Counted from the stretch's first letter, positions 53,481-64,000 are shown. The stretch: 64,000 bases of DNA from Globisporangium splendens (GCA_006386115.1 VFIW01000060.1:62001-126000), one strand, 5' to 3'. Notes: generated by a model not told the origin, from the sequence alone. Made by a program: numbers and translations.

Positions 53481-55540
53481 GAGCGGGGCTCCCTACTGGG
53501 CGAACAAAGAGTTCTGTGAATGTCGTGGAAGCGCAGAACTCTTGCCCCGATGTGTGCAATGCACATGAAGTTTCCGCGAACAGATGTGAGCGTGTCGAGC
53601 AAGAGCCAGCCTTGATAGTCCACAAGGTTAAGGTAGATGGTTATTCAGAACCTCTACGGGCTCTTGTAGACACTGGTGCGTCGAACAATTTTGTCCGCAC
53701 ACAAGTGGTGAGAAGGCAAGGTTTGGACCTGCCTATCTCGAACAAGGAAATGATCGTTCGCTTAGCGAATGGATCGAAAGTGACGATGCCTAAGCGCGTG
53801 TTGCGTATGGCAATCGAATGTGATGATTTCCGAGGCGAAGATGAGTTCATTCTACTCGACCTCGATGACAAGTTTGATCTGATTCTGGGAATGCCCTGGT
53901 TGAGAAGGTACCAACCGAGCATTGACTGGAAGAAGAAGAAGATCAGCGTCGACAAGCAAGTCGACGAAGACCTCGGCTGCCTGGCAGCAAGAGAGGTAAT
54001 TTGGGCATATACCTCTGTGGAAGATGTGTCTAATGAGAGTCAGGCGTGCGATGGCCCCTCACACTCAAATGACAAGCCCGTGAAGACCACTGGAGGTGGA
54101 GTAGTCAGGCGCCAGAAAAAGACTACTCCTGTAGCCAAGAGCGATGAAGAGTTCCGCTCTGGCAGAAGGAAAGAAGACAAGAAGACCGACGAAGAAGAAC
54201 GAAGATCTGCAAGCGTCCCTGATCAAGACACAAGAGAAGCAGAAGATGAAGTGAAGAGACAAGAACAAGCCACTTCAAGCGAATATGTGAACGTCGCAGT
54301 CTACAATGAAGAAGGTGACAGCCAGATAGTGCGTCACGTACAAGTTGAAAATCCTCCAAGTCTGGCTCAAGAATTGATTTCCTTGCCGTTGATGAGCAAG
54401 AAGACGCTTAAGCGTAGCCTGGCGAAAGGCGAAATTTCGCAAATTTGTGCGATCGTCGATGAAGTTGCCGACGATGTCATCAACACTGCGGAAGTGTTAG
54501 ATGAGAAGACACGGAAGGAGAGGTTTGATGAGCAGTCGTGGGACGCTCTAAAGACAAACCCCGTGTATGGACTTGTCAAGGAATATGCGGACATATTCCC
54601 AAAGTGCCTGACGAATTGCCGCAAGACAGAGGCATTCGTCACGAGATAGATGTACTTCCTGGAACGAAGTACTGTATCACAAGGCAATGGCCGCTACCGA
54701 AGGAACAAGTCGATGCAATCGATGAGTTCTTCGCGCAGCGACAGAAGGCTGGCCATGTGCGCGAGAGCAAGTCTCCGCACTGTAGTCCCACCTTCTGTGT
54801 AAAGAAGCCACAGGTGGTTGGCGTATTGTTCATGCATTCAACAAATTGAATGATGCGACCATACCTGCTCAGACCCCAGTTCCACGTAAGGATATGATCC
54901 TTGATGGAATGGTTGGCAGCACTGTCTTTAGCGCGATCGATCTGAAGGATGGATTCTATCAGATTCGTATGCGTGAGAGCGATGCACCATTTACAGCAGT
55001 AAGCACCCCTAGTGGTATGCTGTGGGAGTGGATGGTGATGCCACAAGGTCTGAAGAACGCGCCAGCAACTTTCAACAGAATCGTCACGAATGTACTTCGT
55101 CCATTGAGAGAGTTTGCACCGAGCTACTTTGACGATATCTTCGTCCATAGTAAGGCTTTGGGAAAGAAGAAGGATGTTGGTGTTCATCTTGAACATCTCC
55201 GTCAAGTTTTTCAGGTTATGCGTGAAAACAAATTATACGCTAACTTGAAGAAATGCATCTTCTTCGCCCCTGAGATCCCTGTACTCGGTTGCTTTGTTGG
55301 CAAGAATGGCGTTCGAGCTGATGCTGAGAAAGTCAAGGCTATTGACGATTGGCCTATTCCTCAGAATGTCAAACAACTACGCCAGTGGCTGGGTTTGGCG
55401 AACTACCTGCACAAATACACACGCAATTACGCAGCATTAGTGCAACCTCTCACGAGTCTCTTGAAAAAGGATAATGAGTGGGAGTGGTCTGAGCAACATC
55501 AGGCAGCGTTTGCTGAAGTGAAGAAGAACTTAAGAGAAGC
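53327..55540 (+). pseudogene. pol: Copy B pol, first part: protease and reverse transcriptase with two frame breaks
   Basis: The pol frame (53327-54649) overlaps gag in the -1 frame and holds an intact aspartic protease motif LRALVDTGASNNFV. One G is missing near 54603 and another near 54807, so the RT is spread over three frames: KVPDELPQDRGIRHEIDVLP, then NDATIPAQTPVPRKDMILDG, SAIDLKDGFYQIRM and the active-site motif YFDDIFVHS. The RT runs to LRQWLGLANYLHKYTRNYAAL and is then cut by the solo LTR at 55541. Not functional as it stands. Confidence 0.85.
53459..53499 (+). promoter_or_regulatory. -1 frameshift signal, copy B
   Basis: Heptamer A AAA AAC at 53459-53465, in phase with gag codons CCA AAA AAC. 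The spacer is GGGAACGA. The hairpin at 53474-53499 has an 11-base left arm, CCAGTAGGAGC, and a right arm GCTCCCTACTGG with one bulged C. A -1 slip enters the pol frame (KKRERPVGAGLPTGR). Confidence 0.8.
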
Positions 55541-56190
55541 TGTAAGAGGGCGCTGTTCCAAACAGTCCCTCAAACACGGCACACACGCTTGTGCCAGAGG
55601 AAGCGACCTCCCGACTTGGAGGGAGGAAGGACGACTTGAGTACTTGGAGGAAAATTTGCAACTGAATTAAAATGGTTATGGTTCCTGTCGCTACTTACAA
55701 ATGAACCCCAAGAGCTCCTAGAGGTTTTATAACTAAAACCTAAACATACACAATAAAACCTATGAATCTGATATATAAAACCTTGGGTACACTGAGGTTG
55801 AACCTACGGGATCTTCGAGAAGCTTGAACTTCAAGTCTTGTATAAAATCCCTGCAAAGTGATTGGCTCGCGCCACTCACTTCAGGCGGCAGAGACACGTC
55901 GGTCTCGTCGCCAGTCCAGTTTCCCAAGTAGGAACCATCACTCAGTACTTGATCAGTACATGGATGTTATCACTCTGTACTGATTAGTACATGAGAACAA
56001 CATTCTGCACTGATCAGCACAGAGAACACTCGTGACGTCATTCGATGACGTCACACGTGCATGTGGGGACTGTATTACTGTAATCCCTTTGTTATTTGTG
56101 TCTCCACAATGCACGCTGAAGGTGGTGTGTGACACACTAGATCTGTGGACAGATCCACCTTCATGTAATGGCTGATTATAGCCCATTACA
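55541..56190 (-). repeat. Solo LTR with 5-bp target duplication
   Basis: 650 bp, TGTAAGAGGG...GCCCATTACA, flanked by GAAGC on both sides (55536-55540 and 56191-56195). It is in the opposite orientation to copy B. Nearly identical to the LTR at 57750-58399, so the insertion and the LTR-LTR recombination that left it alone are recent. It splits RT of copy B between KNLREA and the RNase H domain. Confidence 0.92.
56033..56053 (+). promoter_or_regulatory. Paired CRE-like palindromes in the LTR
   Basis: Two copies of TGACGTCA, the CRE/bZIP palindrome, separated by five bases (56033-56040 and 56046-56053). The other LTRs keep at least one copy (49006-49013 region; 57899-57906). They may bind bZIP factors controlling LTR transcription. 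Confidence 0.45.
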
Positions 56191-56195
56191 GAAGC

Positions 56196-57749
56196 TCCTG
56201 TCCTAGCTCTCGCAGATCATGAGAAGCCGTTACATGTAGTCTGCGATGCGAGCGATTATGCCATCGGGTGTGCACTGATGCAACACGATGATGAGGGCAA
56301 AGAAAGAGTTGTGTCGTATCAATCACGACAACTCAGGCCCGCAGAAAGGAACTATCCGGTCCATGACAAAGAACTTTTGGCCATGAAGTATGCATTGGCA
56401 AAGTTCCGAGTCTATTTGCTTGGTGAGGAGCAGTTCGCTATCTACACTGATCACGCATCACTGCGGACAGCTGTAAAGACTCCTCGTTTGTCGCAAAGAA
56501 TGGCAAGACGGTTTTCCTTCTTTGCTGAGTATAAATTTGTTGTACACTGCAAGCCCGGCAAGTCCAACATACTTGCTGACGCTTTGTCAAGACGTCCGGA
56601 CTATGATCCGAAGAACAAGAGTGACGACACGAACGGAGCGTGCCGACTCTGTGAAGACGTCAACGCGATTGCTACGGGAGTGACAAGCACAATCCAAGAA
56701 GAAATCACTGAGGGCTACAAGCAAGACGAAGCATGTCAAGAACTGATCAAGTATTTCAAGAATCCCTCAGATAAGGCACTCCAAAACCTCCCATCAAGAG
56801 CAAGATCGCGTGTTCACCGTTACAGCATGCACAATGAGCTGTTGTATTATGCGGTTGACGAAGGGGATCCAGCGAGGATCGTTGTCCCCAACGACGAAGG
56901 TCTGCGTCATCGACTCTTGTACGAGTATCATGACGGTCCTTCGAGTGGCCATCTCGGACGTGAGAAAACGTTTCTCAACTTGTCTCGAGATTACTACTGG
57001 CCTCACATGTACAAGTGGGTTCGCAAGTATGTGCGTACTTGCGAAGTGTGCCAAAGAGTTAAGCCATCCGGCTCTACTCGGGCCCCACTTCGTTCATTAC
57101 CTGTCCCTCAGGACAGTTGGAAGTCTGTGAGTATGGATTTCATATTCGGACTTCCAAGGGACAAACATCGCAGGAATGGTGTCCTGGTGTTTGTGGACCG
57201 ATTCAGTAAGATGGTGCATCTTACCCCGGTCTCGGACAAGATCTCGGCAGAGATGACTGCGAAAGTCTTTGTAGACGTGGTGTTCCGCCTACATGGTCTG
57301 CCCTCAGAGATCGTATCAGACCGTGACACTCGGTTTACATCCAGATTCTGGCGTACTCTGCTTGGCATTTTGGATACGAAACTATCCATGTCAACAGCAG
57401 CACACCCAGAGACAGATGGTCAAACTGAACGAGTGAATCGTGTTCTGGAGGACGTGTTGCGCAGTTATGCGACGTCTTTCGGAGAGTGGAGCGAGTTTCT
57501 CCCTCTCGCTGAGTTTGCGTTGAACAACTCCACGCATGTCTCGACAGGTCATACCCCGTTCTATGTGAACTACGGACTCCATCCGAGAGTGCCAGCGTCA
57601 CTAGTAGGAGAGGTTACTACCTTAAGTGGGGGAGGGACTATGGCTAAGGAGCCACAGTCAGACCTGAATGCTGTCACAGAGTTAAAAGCGAATTTTGACT
57701 CGATGAAACCTCTAGACGGCATGACAAGTCGTGAGGAATATCAAGTCAA
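56196..57749 (+). pseudogene. pol: Copy B pol, second part: RNase H and integrase, 3'-truncated
   Basis: Continuous after the solo LTR. RNase H begins VVCDASDYAIGCALMQHD and ends with HCKPGKSNILADALSRRPDY. Integrase has the zinc-binding motif (YHDGPSSGHLGREKTF ... CEVCQRVK) and the catalytic acids in VSMDFIFGLP, VSDRDTRFTS and QTERVNRVLED. It ends at SREEYQVN where the LTR of copy C begins; the open frame continues 79 codons into that LTR without meaning. The C-terminal part of integrase is lost. Confidence 0.88.
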
Positions 57750-58399
57750 TGTAATGGGCTATAATCAGCCATTACATGAAGGTGGATCTGTCCACAGATC
57801 TAGTGTGTCACACACCACCTTCAGCGTGCATTGTGGAGACACAAATAACAAAGGGATTACAGTAATACAGTCCCCACATGCACGTGTGACCTCATTCGAT
57901 GACGTCACGAGTGTTCTCTGTGCTGATCAGTGCAGAATGTTGTTCTCATGTACTAATCAGTACAGAGTGATAACATCCATGTACTGATCAAGTACTGAGT
58001 GATGGTTCCTACTTGGGAAACTGGACTGGCGACGAGACCGACGTGTCTCTGCCGCCTGAAGTGAGTGGTGCGAGCCAATCACTTTGCAGGGATTTTATAC
58101 AAGACTTGAAGTTCAAGCTTCTCGAAGATCCCGTAGGTTCAACCTCAGTGTACCCTAGGTTTTATATATCAGATTCATAGGTTTTATTGTGTATGTTTAG
58201 GTTTTAGTTATAAAACCTCTAGGAGCTCTTGGGGTTCATTTGTAAGTAGCGACAGGAACCATAACCATTTTAATTCAGTTGCAAATTTTCCTCCAAGTAC
58301 TCAAGTCGTCCTTCCTCCCTCCAAGTCGGGAGGTCGCTTCCTCTGGCACAAGCGTGTGTGCCGTGTTTGAGGGACTGTTGTAAACAGCGCCCTCTTACA
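57750..58399 (+). repeat. 5' LTR of copy C
   Basis: 650 bp, TGTAATGGGC...CCTCTTACA, followed by CC and the primer binding site TGGTAGCACTTCG at 58402-58414. It carries a terminal palindrome, repeated TACTGATCAGTAC-like motifs and a TGACGTCA. The left flank is GTCAA of copy B; the matching duplication should lie beyond the right edge. Confidence 0.9.
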
Positions 58400-58518
58400 C
58401 CTGGTAGCACTTCGAGCGGTCCTTCCAACGACCCAGTGAAGTGAAGAGGTTTGACGACGTGGCTTTAAGCACGTCGCGCATTCCTGTCCAAGACCCTGCG
58501 AGCATCCTTGTTTGGAAC

Positions 58519-59567
58519 ATGGATGCTACAGGAACCCCACTCGGTCCAGCAGTACCGGAAACTGTCGAGTTGACTATTGAGGGTTTCCATCATCTGTCTT
58601 CTCATGAGTGGATGGCGCTTGAGCGCATGCGAGATGTCATCGGAGAGGCTGCTGTGGTCAGTCTGCTTCGGTCGGCATCTCCGGAGGACCAGAAGAGCGC
58701 GGTGGTCAGCTTCATGCACCACGAGATCATGTCCTCCCGGAAGCAGGTCGCAACCCCTGTTTCCTCAATCAGGACGGTGCCGCTGAAGCTTGACGTCTCT
58801 TCGTATCGCGGCGGAGAGAACGAACCTCTCTCACGATGGTTCGTCGAGTTGGATGCAGCCATCGCTGCAAGACAACTGCGAGACCCTTCGCAGCAAGTGT
58901 TGTTCGCGATGTCCAACCTTGCGGGTCGTGCGAAGAGCTGGCGTATGGCAAGCGTTTAGTCGATCTAAACTGCTTCCCCAGCTACGATCATTTCAAGACT
59001 GAACTCAAGAAGGCGTTTGAACCTCCACAGAGTGAGTTCCGTGCGCGCGCCGAGTTCCTCAAGCTTCGCCAAGGCCGTTTCGACCTTCACTCGTATGCAC
59101 AACGTGCTCGCTACTTGGTGTCGAGCATCGTTGACGAGCCGATTGACGTTCCGACGTAAGTCGTGACGTTCATGACGGGTCTGAACGATGGTCCGATTCG
59201 GAACCAACTGTTCCGCGAGTACCCCAAGACGCTGGACGAAGCCATTGAGCGCGCGATGCAAGAAGAGTTCAGCATCAAGCAAGCGAAGTTCCATGGGTTC
59301 GCGTCAAGACCAATGCGGCAATCAAATGTTGCGCATGATGGTCCCGAGCCCATGGACATCTCGTACATTTCCACGCCTGGAAATGAGCGTCCTCGCAACG
59401 ATGGGAAGTGTTTCCGTTGCGGGAAGCCGGGTCATATTGCTCGGAACTGCAAGGTGTCTTTGCCGGATCGGCAAACGACACAAGGTGCTCGTTCGAACAC
59501 CCACGATCGTTCTTACGGTCGTCGGTTCGAGCGGTCACCTGGGCCAAAAAACGGGAATGGACAGTAG
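58519..59567 (+). pseudogene. gag: Copy C gag, broken
   Basis: Starts MDATGTPLGPAVPETVEL. A single G is missing near 58940 (RAKSW then frame change to YGKRLVDLNC), and codon 59157-59159 is TAA where copies A and B have CAA. The C-terminal part keeps the zinc knuckle CFRCGKPGHIARNC and the frameshift site. It is somewhat more diverged than gag of A and B, so copy C belongs to a sister lineage of the same family. Confidence 0.85.
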
Positions 59568-59585
59568 GGGAGGGGCCTCCTACTG
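59546..59585 (+). promoter_or_regulatory. -1 frameshift signal, copy C
   Basis: Heptamer A AAA AAC at 59546-59552 in phase with gag (CCA AAA AAC). A 9-base spacer leads to a hairpin with arms CAGTAGG and CCTACTG (59562-59585). The loop sequence differs from copies A and B but the arms still pair. Confidence 0.75.
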
Positions 59586-62500
59586 GCCCGGAAAAGAGGA
59601 CTGTGGACGTTGTGGAGACACAGGACTCTGGCCCCCATGTGCATCAAGCACATGCAGTTTCCACTGTGAGTGAGAAGAGTGTCAGTCAAACGTCAAGTTT
59701 GATCGTTCACAAGGTTTATGTAGACGGTATTGCAACGCCTCTACGAGCTTTGGTTGACACTGGTGCGTCGAACAACTTTGTTCGAAATGAAGTGGTCATC
59801 AGACATGGTGTCTTCGTGCCTGATGCGAATGAAGAGAAGGCAATGATTGTCCGGTCGGCAAATGGGTCAACTGTGAAGATGCCGAAGCGCGTGGTGCGCT
59901 TGGCAATCAAGTGTGAAGATTTCCGAGGTGAAGACGAGTTTATTTTACTCGACCTCGATGACAAGTTTGACATCATCCTGGGCATGCCGTGGTTGAAGCG
60001 TTGCCAACCTAGCATTGACTGGATGAATATGAAGATCTCCGTTGACAAGTCACGCGGTGTTGACTTGTGCTGCACAACAACGGATGAAGTGGTATGAGTG
60101 TACACATCTGTGGAAGAGATCCCAGATGGCCCTTGTGATATTGCGGTGTGCGATGGCCCCCCATGTTCACAAGTGGTATCCATTTTGAAGACGACGAACG
60201 GAGGTGGAGCAGTCAGGCACCAGAAAAAGACTGTCTCCTTTGCCATCGACGACGAGAAGATTCGCGATGGCGTTGGCAAGAGTGAATGGAAGAGGAACAG
60301 ACACCCTTCCCAACAAGACAAGAAGAAGACCAGCAAGAGAAGTTTTTCGTCAAGAGTTTTGAGTACCCCTGATCAAGGTACAAGTGGTGATGACGAAGGG
60401 AGTGTCCAAGCACACGACATTCCAAGCGAGTTTGTGAATATCGCGGTCTACAATGAAGAAGGTGGCGTGGATGTAATCCGTCACGTGAAGATTGAAAATC
60501 CTCCAAGTTCAGTCGAAGAATTGATTTCCTTGCCATCGATGAGCAAGAAGACACTGGAGCGCAGCCTAGCGAGAGGCGATATTGCGCAGGTGTGTGCGAT
60601 CGTCGAAATGGTCGACGAAGGCTTCGTCAACACAGCATCGAGTGCGGATGCAGATGTGTTGGACGAAAAGACACGGAAGGAAAGGTTCGAGGAGCAGTCG
60701 TGGGACTCCCTCGAGAAGAACCCCGTGTATGCGCTTGCCAGGGAATATGAAGACATTTTTCCTGACAAGGTGCCGGACGAATTGCCATTCGACAGAGGCA
60801 TTCGTCATGAGATTGATGTACTTCCTTGCACGAAGTACTGCATCACAAGACAGTGGCCGTTGCCAAAGGAACAAGTCGAGGCAATCGACGAGTTCTTTAC
60901 ACAACGTGCTAAGGCTGGTCATGTGCGGGAGAGCAAGTCTCCGCATTGCAGCCCCACTTTCTGTGTGAAGAAGGCAACTGGAGGTTGGCGCATTGTTCAC
61001 GCTTTCAACAAGCTGAACGACGCGATAATTCCAGCCCAGACTCCGGTTCCACGCAAGGACATGATCCTTGATGGAATGGTTGGCAGCACCGTCTTTAGTG
61101 CTATCGATCTGAAAGATGGGTTCTATCAGATTTGAATGAGCGAAGACGATGTCCCGCTAACCGCAGTGAGTACCCCGAGTGGTATGCTGTGGGAATGGTT
61201 AGTGATGCCACAGGGACTGAAGAATGCTCCTGCGACCTTCAATCGAATGGTCACGAACGTTCTTCGTCCTCTGCGAACATTTGCACCAAGTTACTTTGAC
61301 GATATTTTCGTTCATAGCAAGGCCACGAATGGGAAATCTGATGTCGATGTTCACCTCGATCATCTTCGTCAAGTTTTCCAGGTCATGCGTGAGAACAAGC
61401 TCTACGCAAACTTGAAGAAGTGCATGTTCTTCGCCCCTGAGATCCCTGTTCTCGGTTGTTTTGTGGGCAAGAGCGGTGTTCGAGTCGATCCGGAGAAGGT
61501 CAAAGCTATTGACGATTGGCCAGTGCCTCAGAACGTCAAACAGCTGCGACAATGGTTGGGTCTAGCCAGCTACTTGCACAAGTACACACGCAATTACGCA
61601 GCGTTGGTGCAGCCCCTCACACAGCTCTTGAAGAAAGACGTTGAGTGGAAGTGGTCGAAAGACCATCAGACGGCGTTCGAAGAAGTCAAGAGGAGTCTCC
61701 GAGAAGCTCCTGTGTTGGCTCTGCCAAACCACGACAAGCCGTTCCACGTCGTCTGCGATGCGAGCGACTATGCCATCGGTTGTGCATTGATGCAACACGA
61801 TGATGAGGGTCACGAGCGAGTTGTGTCGTATCAGTCACGACAACTCCGACCCGCAGAACGGAACTACCCAGTTCATGAGAAGGAACTTCTGGCGATGAAG
61901 TATTCTTTGGTCAAGTTCCGTGTGTATCTGCTTGGCGAGGAGCGCTTTGCTATCTACACTGTTCACGCATCTCTGCGTACGGCAGTGAAGACTCCTCATT
62001 TGTCGCAAAGAATGGCGAGATGGTTCTCCTTCTTTGCAGAGTACAACTTTGTTGTACACTACAAGCCAGGCAAGACTAACATCTTAGCCGATGCGCTGTC
62101 AAGACGTCCGGATTACGATCCGAAGACCAAGAGTGAAGACACGGACGGAGCGTGTCGACTCTGTGAAGATGTTCAAGCGATCGCGGTGCGAGCTGCGACT
62201 ACAGTGCGAGAAGAGATCGTCGAAGGGTACAAGTCTGACGAAACATGTCAGGACTTGTTGAAGTACTTCAAGGACCCTTCGGACAAAGCACTGCAAGGTC
62301 TTCCGTCGCGCACAAGATCGCGAGTTCACCGCTTTCGAGTACACAATAGGTTGTTGTACTATGCGGTCGAACAAGGGGATACAGCAAGGGTTGTTGTTCC
62401 CAACGACGAAGGTCTGCGTCATCGACTCTTGTATGAGTACCATGACAGTCCTTCGGGTGGCCATCTCGGACGCGAGAAAACGTTTCTCAGTCTTTCCCGG

Positions 62501-63611
62501 GATTACTACTGGCCACACATGTACAAGTGGGTGCGCAAGTATGTGAGGACTTGCGAGATCTGCCAACGAGTGAAACCTTCTGGTTCCACTCAGGCACCAC
62601 TTCGTTCATTGGCTGTCCCTCAGGACAGTTGGAAGTCTGTGAGTGTGGATTTCATATTCGGACTTCCTCGAGACAAACACGGACGCAATGGCATCCTTGT
62701 GTTTGTGGACCGATTCAGCAAGATGGTCCATCTTGCGCCTGTTTCGGACAAGATCTCAGCGGAAAAGACTGCCAAGGTCTTTGTAGACGTCGTATTCCGT
62801 CTGCACGGACTACCAGTCGAGATCGTGTCTGACCGTGACACCCGTTTCACGTCCAAGTTCTGGCGTGCACTGTTCGGACTTCTGGACACCAAGTTGTCCA
62901 TGTCAACAGCGGCACACCCTGAAACGGACGGCCAAACAGAGCGAGTGAATCGTGTCCTCGAAGACGTGTTGCGCAGCTACGCAACGTCTTTCAAAGAGTG
63001 GAGTGAATTTCTCCCTCTTGCCGAGTTTGCGTTGAACAACTCCACGCATGTCTCGACAGGTCACTCTCCATTTTATGTGAACTATGGCATTCACCCTCGA
63101 GTGCCTGCTTCCATAATGGGCGAGGTCTCTACCTTAAGTGGGGGAGGGACTCCGGCTCATGGTAACAAGCCGAAGTCGTCTTACGACCTGAATGCTGCTA
63201 CCGAGTCGAAAGCAAATTTTGACTCGATGAAACCCCTCGACGACCTAACAAGTCGTGAAGGGCAGCAAGTCGATGACTTTGTTGTGAGGAGACAAGCCGT
63301 TGTGAGGTTTGTTCGAGACGCAATCGCGAAGGCTCAGGATCTGCAAAAGGAGCAAGCAGACAAGAGCGGAAGGAAGAACAAGCAAGTTTATAAGATCAAT
63401 GATCTTGTATTACTTAGCACGGCGAACCTGCCTGAACATGCAGTGTCCAACTTGGGAAGCTCCAAGCTTCTGCCAAGGTTCATCGGACCGTTCAAGGTAG
63501 TGAAATGCAATGGTGATGCCTACACGCTAGACATACCTACACGCATGCGTCTACACCCGACATTTTATGTGGGTAGACTGAAGCCTTACCTTCCAAGTGG
63601 ATCTGCGGATC

Positions 63612-63926
63612 CTACGAGATCTTCCGCAAACGATCGAGCTGATCGTGAAGCTTCTCCACGTGATTGCGAAGAGCAAACAGCTCATCGCTCTGGAGATTCT
63701 TCTCGGCGTACAGGAGTTGCAGGACGTCGAAGGATTGGTCCTTCACTGCCTCCAACGCTTGAAGGCGAGAATGGTACTCGCCACGAAGTACCTCGAGAGC
63801 CGAACCTGCCTCTTCCACAGAGCGCAACAGGCGATCGTGAGCCAACTCACGAGACTTCTCGTTCTTCCGGAGTCGAACAAGTTCGTCCTGAACCTGTTGG
63901 AACCGTTCCTCGTAACGGGACTCCAA
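63612..63926 (-). other. Antisense coiled-coil open frame inside copy C
   Basis: 104 residues, MESRYEERFQQVQDELVRLR to LHDQLDRLRKIS, with strong heptad character (ELVRLRKNEKSRELAHDRLL, AEKNLQSDELFALRNHVEKL). It lies opposite the hydrophilic extension after the integrase. The plus strand is also open here. Either strand could be the selected one, and the coiled coil may be a mirror of the sense code. Confidence 0.35.
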
Positions 63927-64000
63927 AGCCGAACACTGGGCAGAACCTTCTGTCAGATCGTCGATCTTCGGCTCATGATCGGCGACAAGGTTCTCGAGAC

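Larger units (their letters stand above)
52410..57749 (+). mobile_element. Ty3/gypsy copy B, interior, lacking both own LTRs
   Basis: It starts in the leader right beside LTR 2 and carries gag, protease, RT, RNase H and integrase in the Ty3/gypsy order. It was cut by insertion of copy A on the left, by a solo LTR inside RT at 55541-56190, and by the 5' LTR of copy C on the right at 57750. No LTR of its own remains in the window. Confidence 0.88.
58400..64000 (+). mobile_element. Ty3/gypsy copy C, interior (runs off the right edge)
   Basis: PBS, leader, gag and full pol (protease, RT, RNase H, integrase) in the same order as copy B. At least one frameshift and three nonsense codons make the copy defective. 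The integrase frame stays open to the last base, so its end and the 3' LTR are outside the window. Confidence 0.9.
59408..64000 (+). pseudogene. pol: Copy C pol: protease, RT, RNase H, integrase, two nonsense codons
   Basis: One frame from 59408 to the right edge, interrupted only by TGA at 60095-60097 (DEVV-stop-VYTSVEE; TGG in copy A) and TGA at 61133-61135 (GFYQI-stop-M; CGT in copy B). Motifs: protease LRALVDTGASNNFV, RT YFDDIFVHS near 61291, RNase H VCDASDYAIGCALM near 61750, integrase HHCC and DDE (VSVDFIFGLP, VSDRDTRFTS, QTERVNRVLED), then KLLPRFIGPFKVVK...FYVGRLKPYLPS. A long hydrophilic C-terminal extension (ADPTRSSANDRADREA...) follows. A chromodomain is not visible before the edge. 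Confidence 0.88.

Noticed and set aside
57750..57987. C-terminal 79 codons of the copy B integrase frame
   Set aside because: They are read from the LTR of copy C, not from integrase.

Overview
The window looks like nuclear DNA of an oomycete, most likely of the Pythium/Globisporangium/Phytophthora group. The reasons are two tandem six-cysteine elicitin-like genes with GPI-type tails, an array of secreted GH5 glycoside hydrolases, short GT-AG introns of about 57-95 bp, close gene spacing, and several start regions with the oomycete Inr+FPR core promoter (CTCATTTCCAAATTCG type). Retroelements of types common in oomycetes are also present. No rRNA, CRISPR array or convincing tRNA was seen.

Layout. 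Positions 1-1.56 kb hold the 3' part of a decaying non-LTR retrotransposon on the minus strand (zinc-binding motif, then RNase H). From 3.4 to 14.7 kb is a GH5 family cluster: three intact genes (3463-4878 +, 5754-7190 -, 9981-11486 -), a 5'-truncated pseudogene (13915-14685 -), a short relic near 8.8 kb and diverged duplicated blocks. The two minus-strand genes share almost identical catalytic domains, but their flanks, signal peptides and linkers differ, which fits gene conversion. From 14.9 to 46.8 kb is a normal housekeeping stretch. It holds a broken conserved gene, tripeptidyl peptidase II, a Myb/SANT protein with a one-base frame break, a cystathionine gamma-synthase-like enzyme, a ~2000-residue armadillo-repeat protein with one in-frame TGA, two elicitin-like genes, a FAM161-like coiled-coil protein, a mitochondrial carrier, a membrane protein remnant, a divergent mitochondrial F1-ATPase alpha-like protein and PRMT7.

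From 46.88 kb to the right edge almost everything is mobile DNA. A structurally complete 1691-bp Tc1/mariner element (26-bp inverted ends, TA duplication, 494-residue DDE transposase) sits 47 bp upstream of the PRMT7 start codon. It is followed by a nest of one Ty3/gypsy family: copy A on the minus strand (gag and protease only), copy B on the plus strand, a solo LTR with a 5-bp duplication inside the reverse transcriptase of B, and copy C, whose 5' LTR cuts off B and which runs out of the window. All three copies carry the same gag-pol junction: a canonical A AAA AAC slippery heptamer, an 8-9 base spacer and a hairpin that contains the gag stop. This is a textbook -1 frameshift signal.

How the genes fit together. 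The GH5 enzymes and elicitins are secreted or surface products suited to life on plant or microbial cell walls. TPPII, the methionine-pathway enzyme, the carrier and PRMT7 are core metabolism or regulation, and the FAM161-like protein fits a zoospore flagellum. Several frame breaks (Myb, FAM161-like, copies B and C) are single-base or dinucleotide losses, some in short sequence runs. Assembly error must therefore be separated from real decay before any of these is called a pseudogene.
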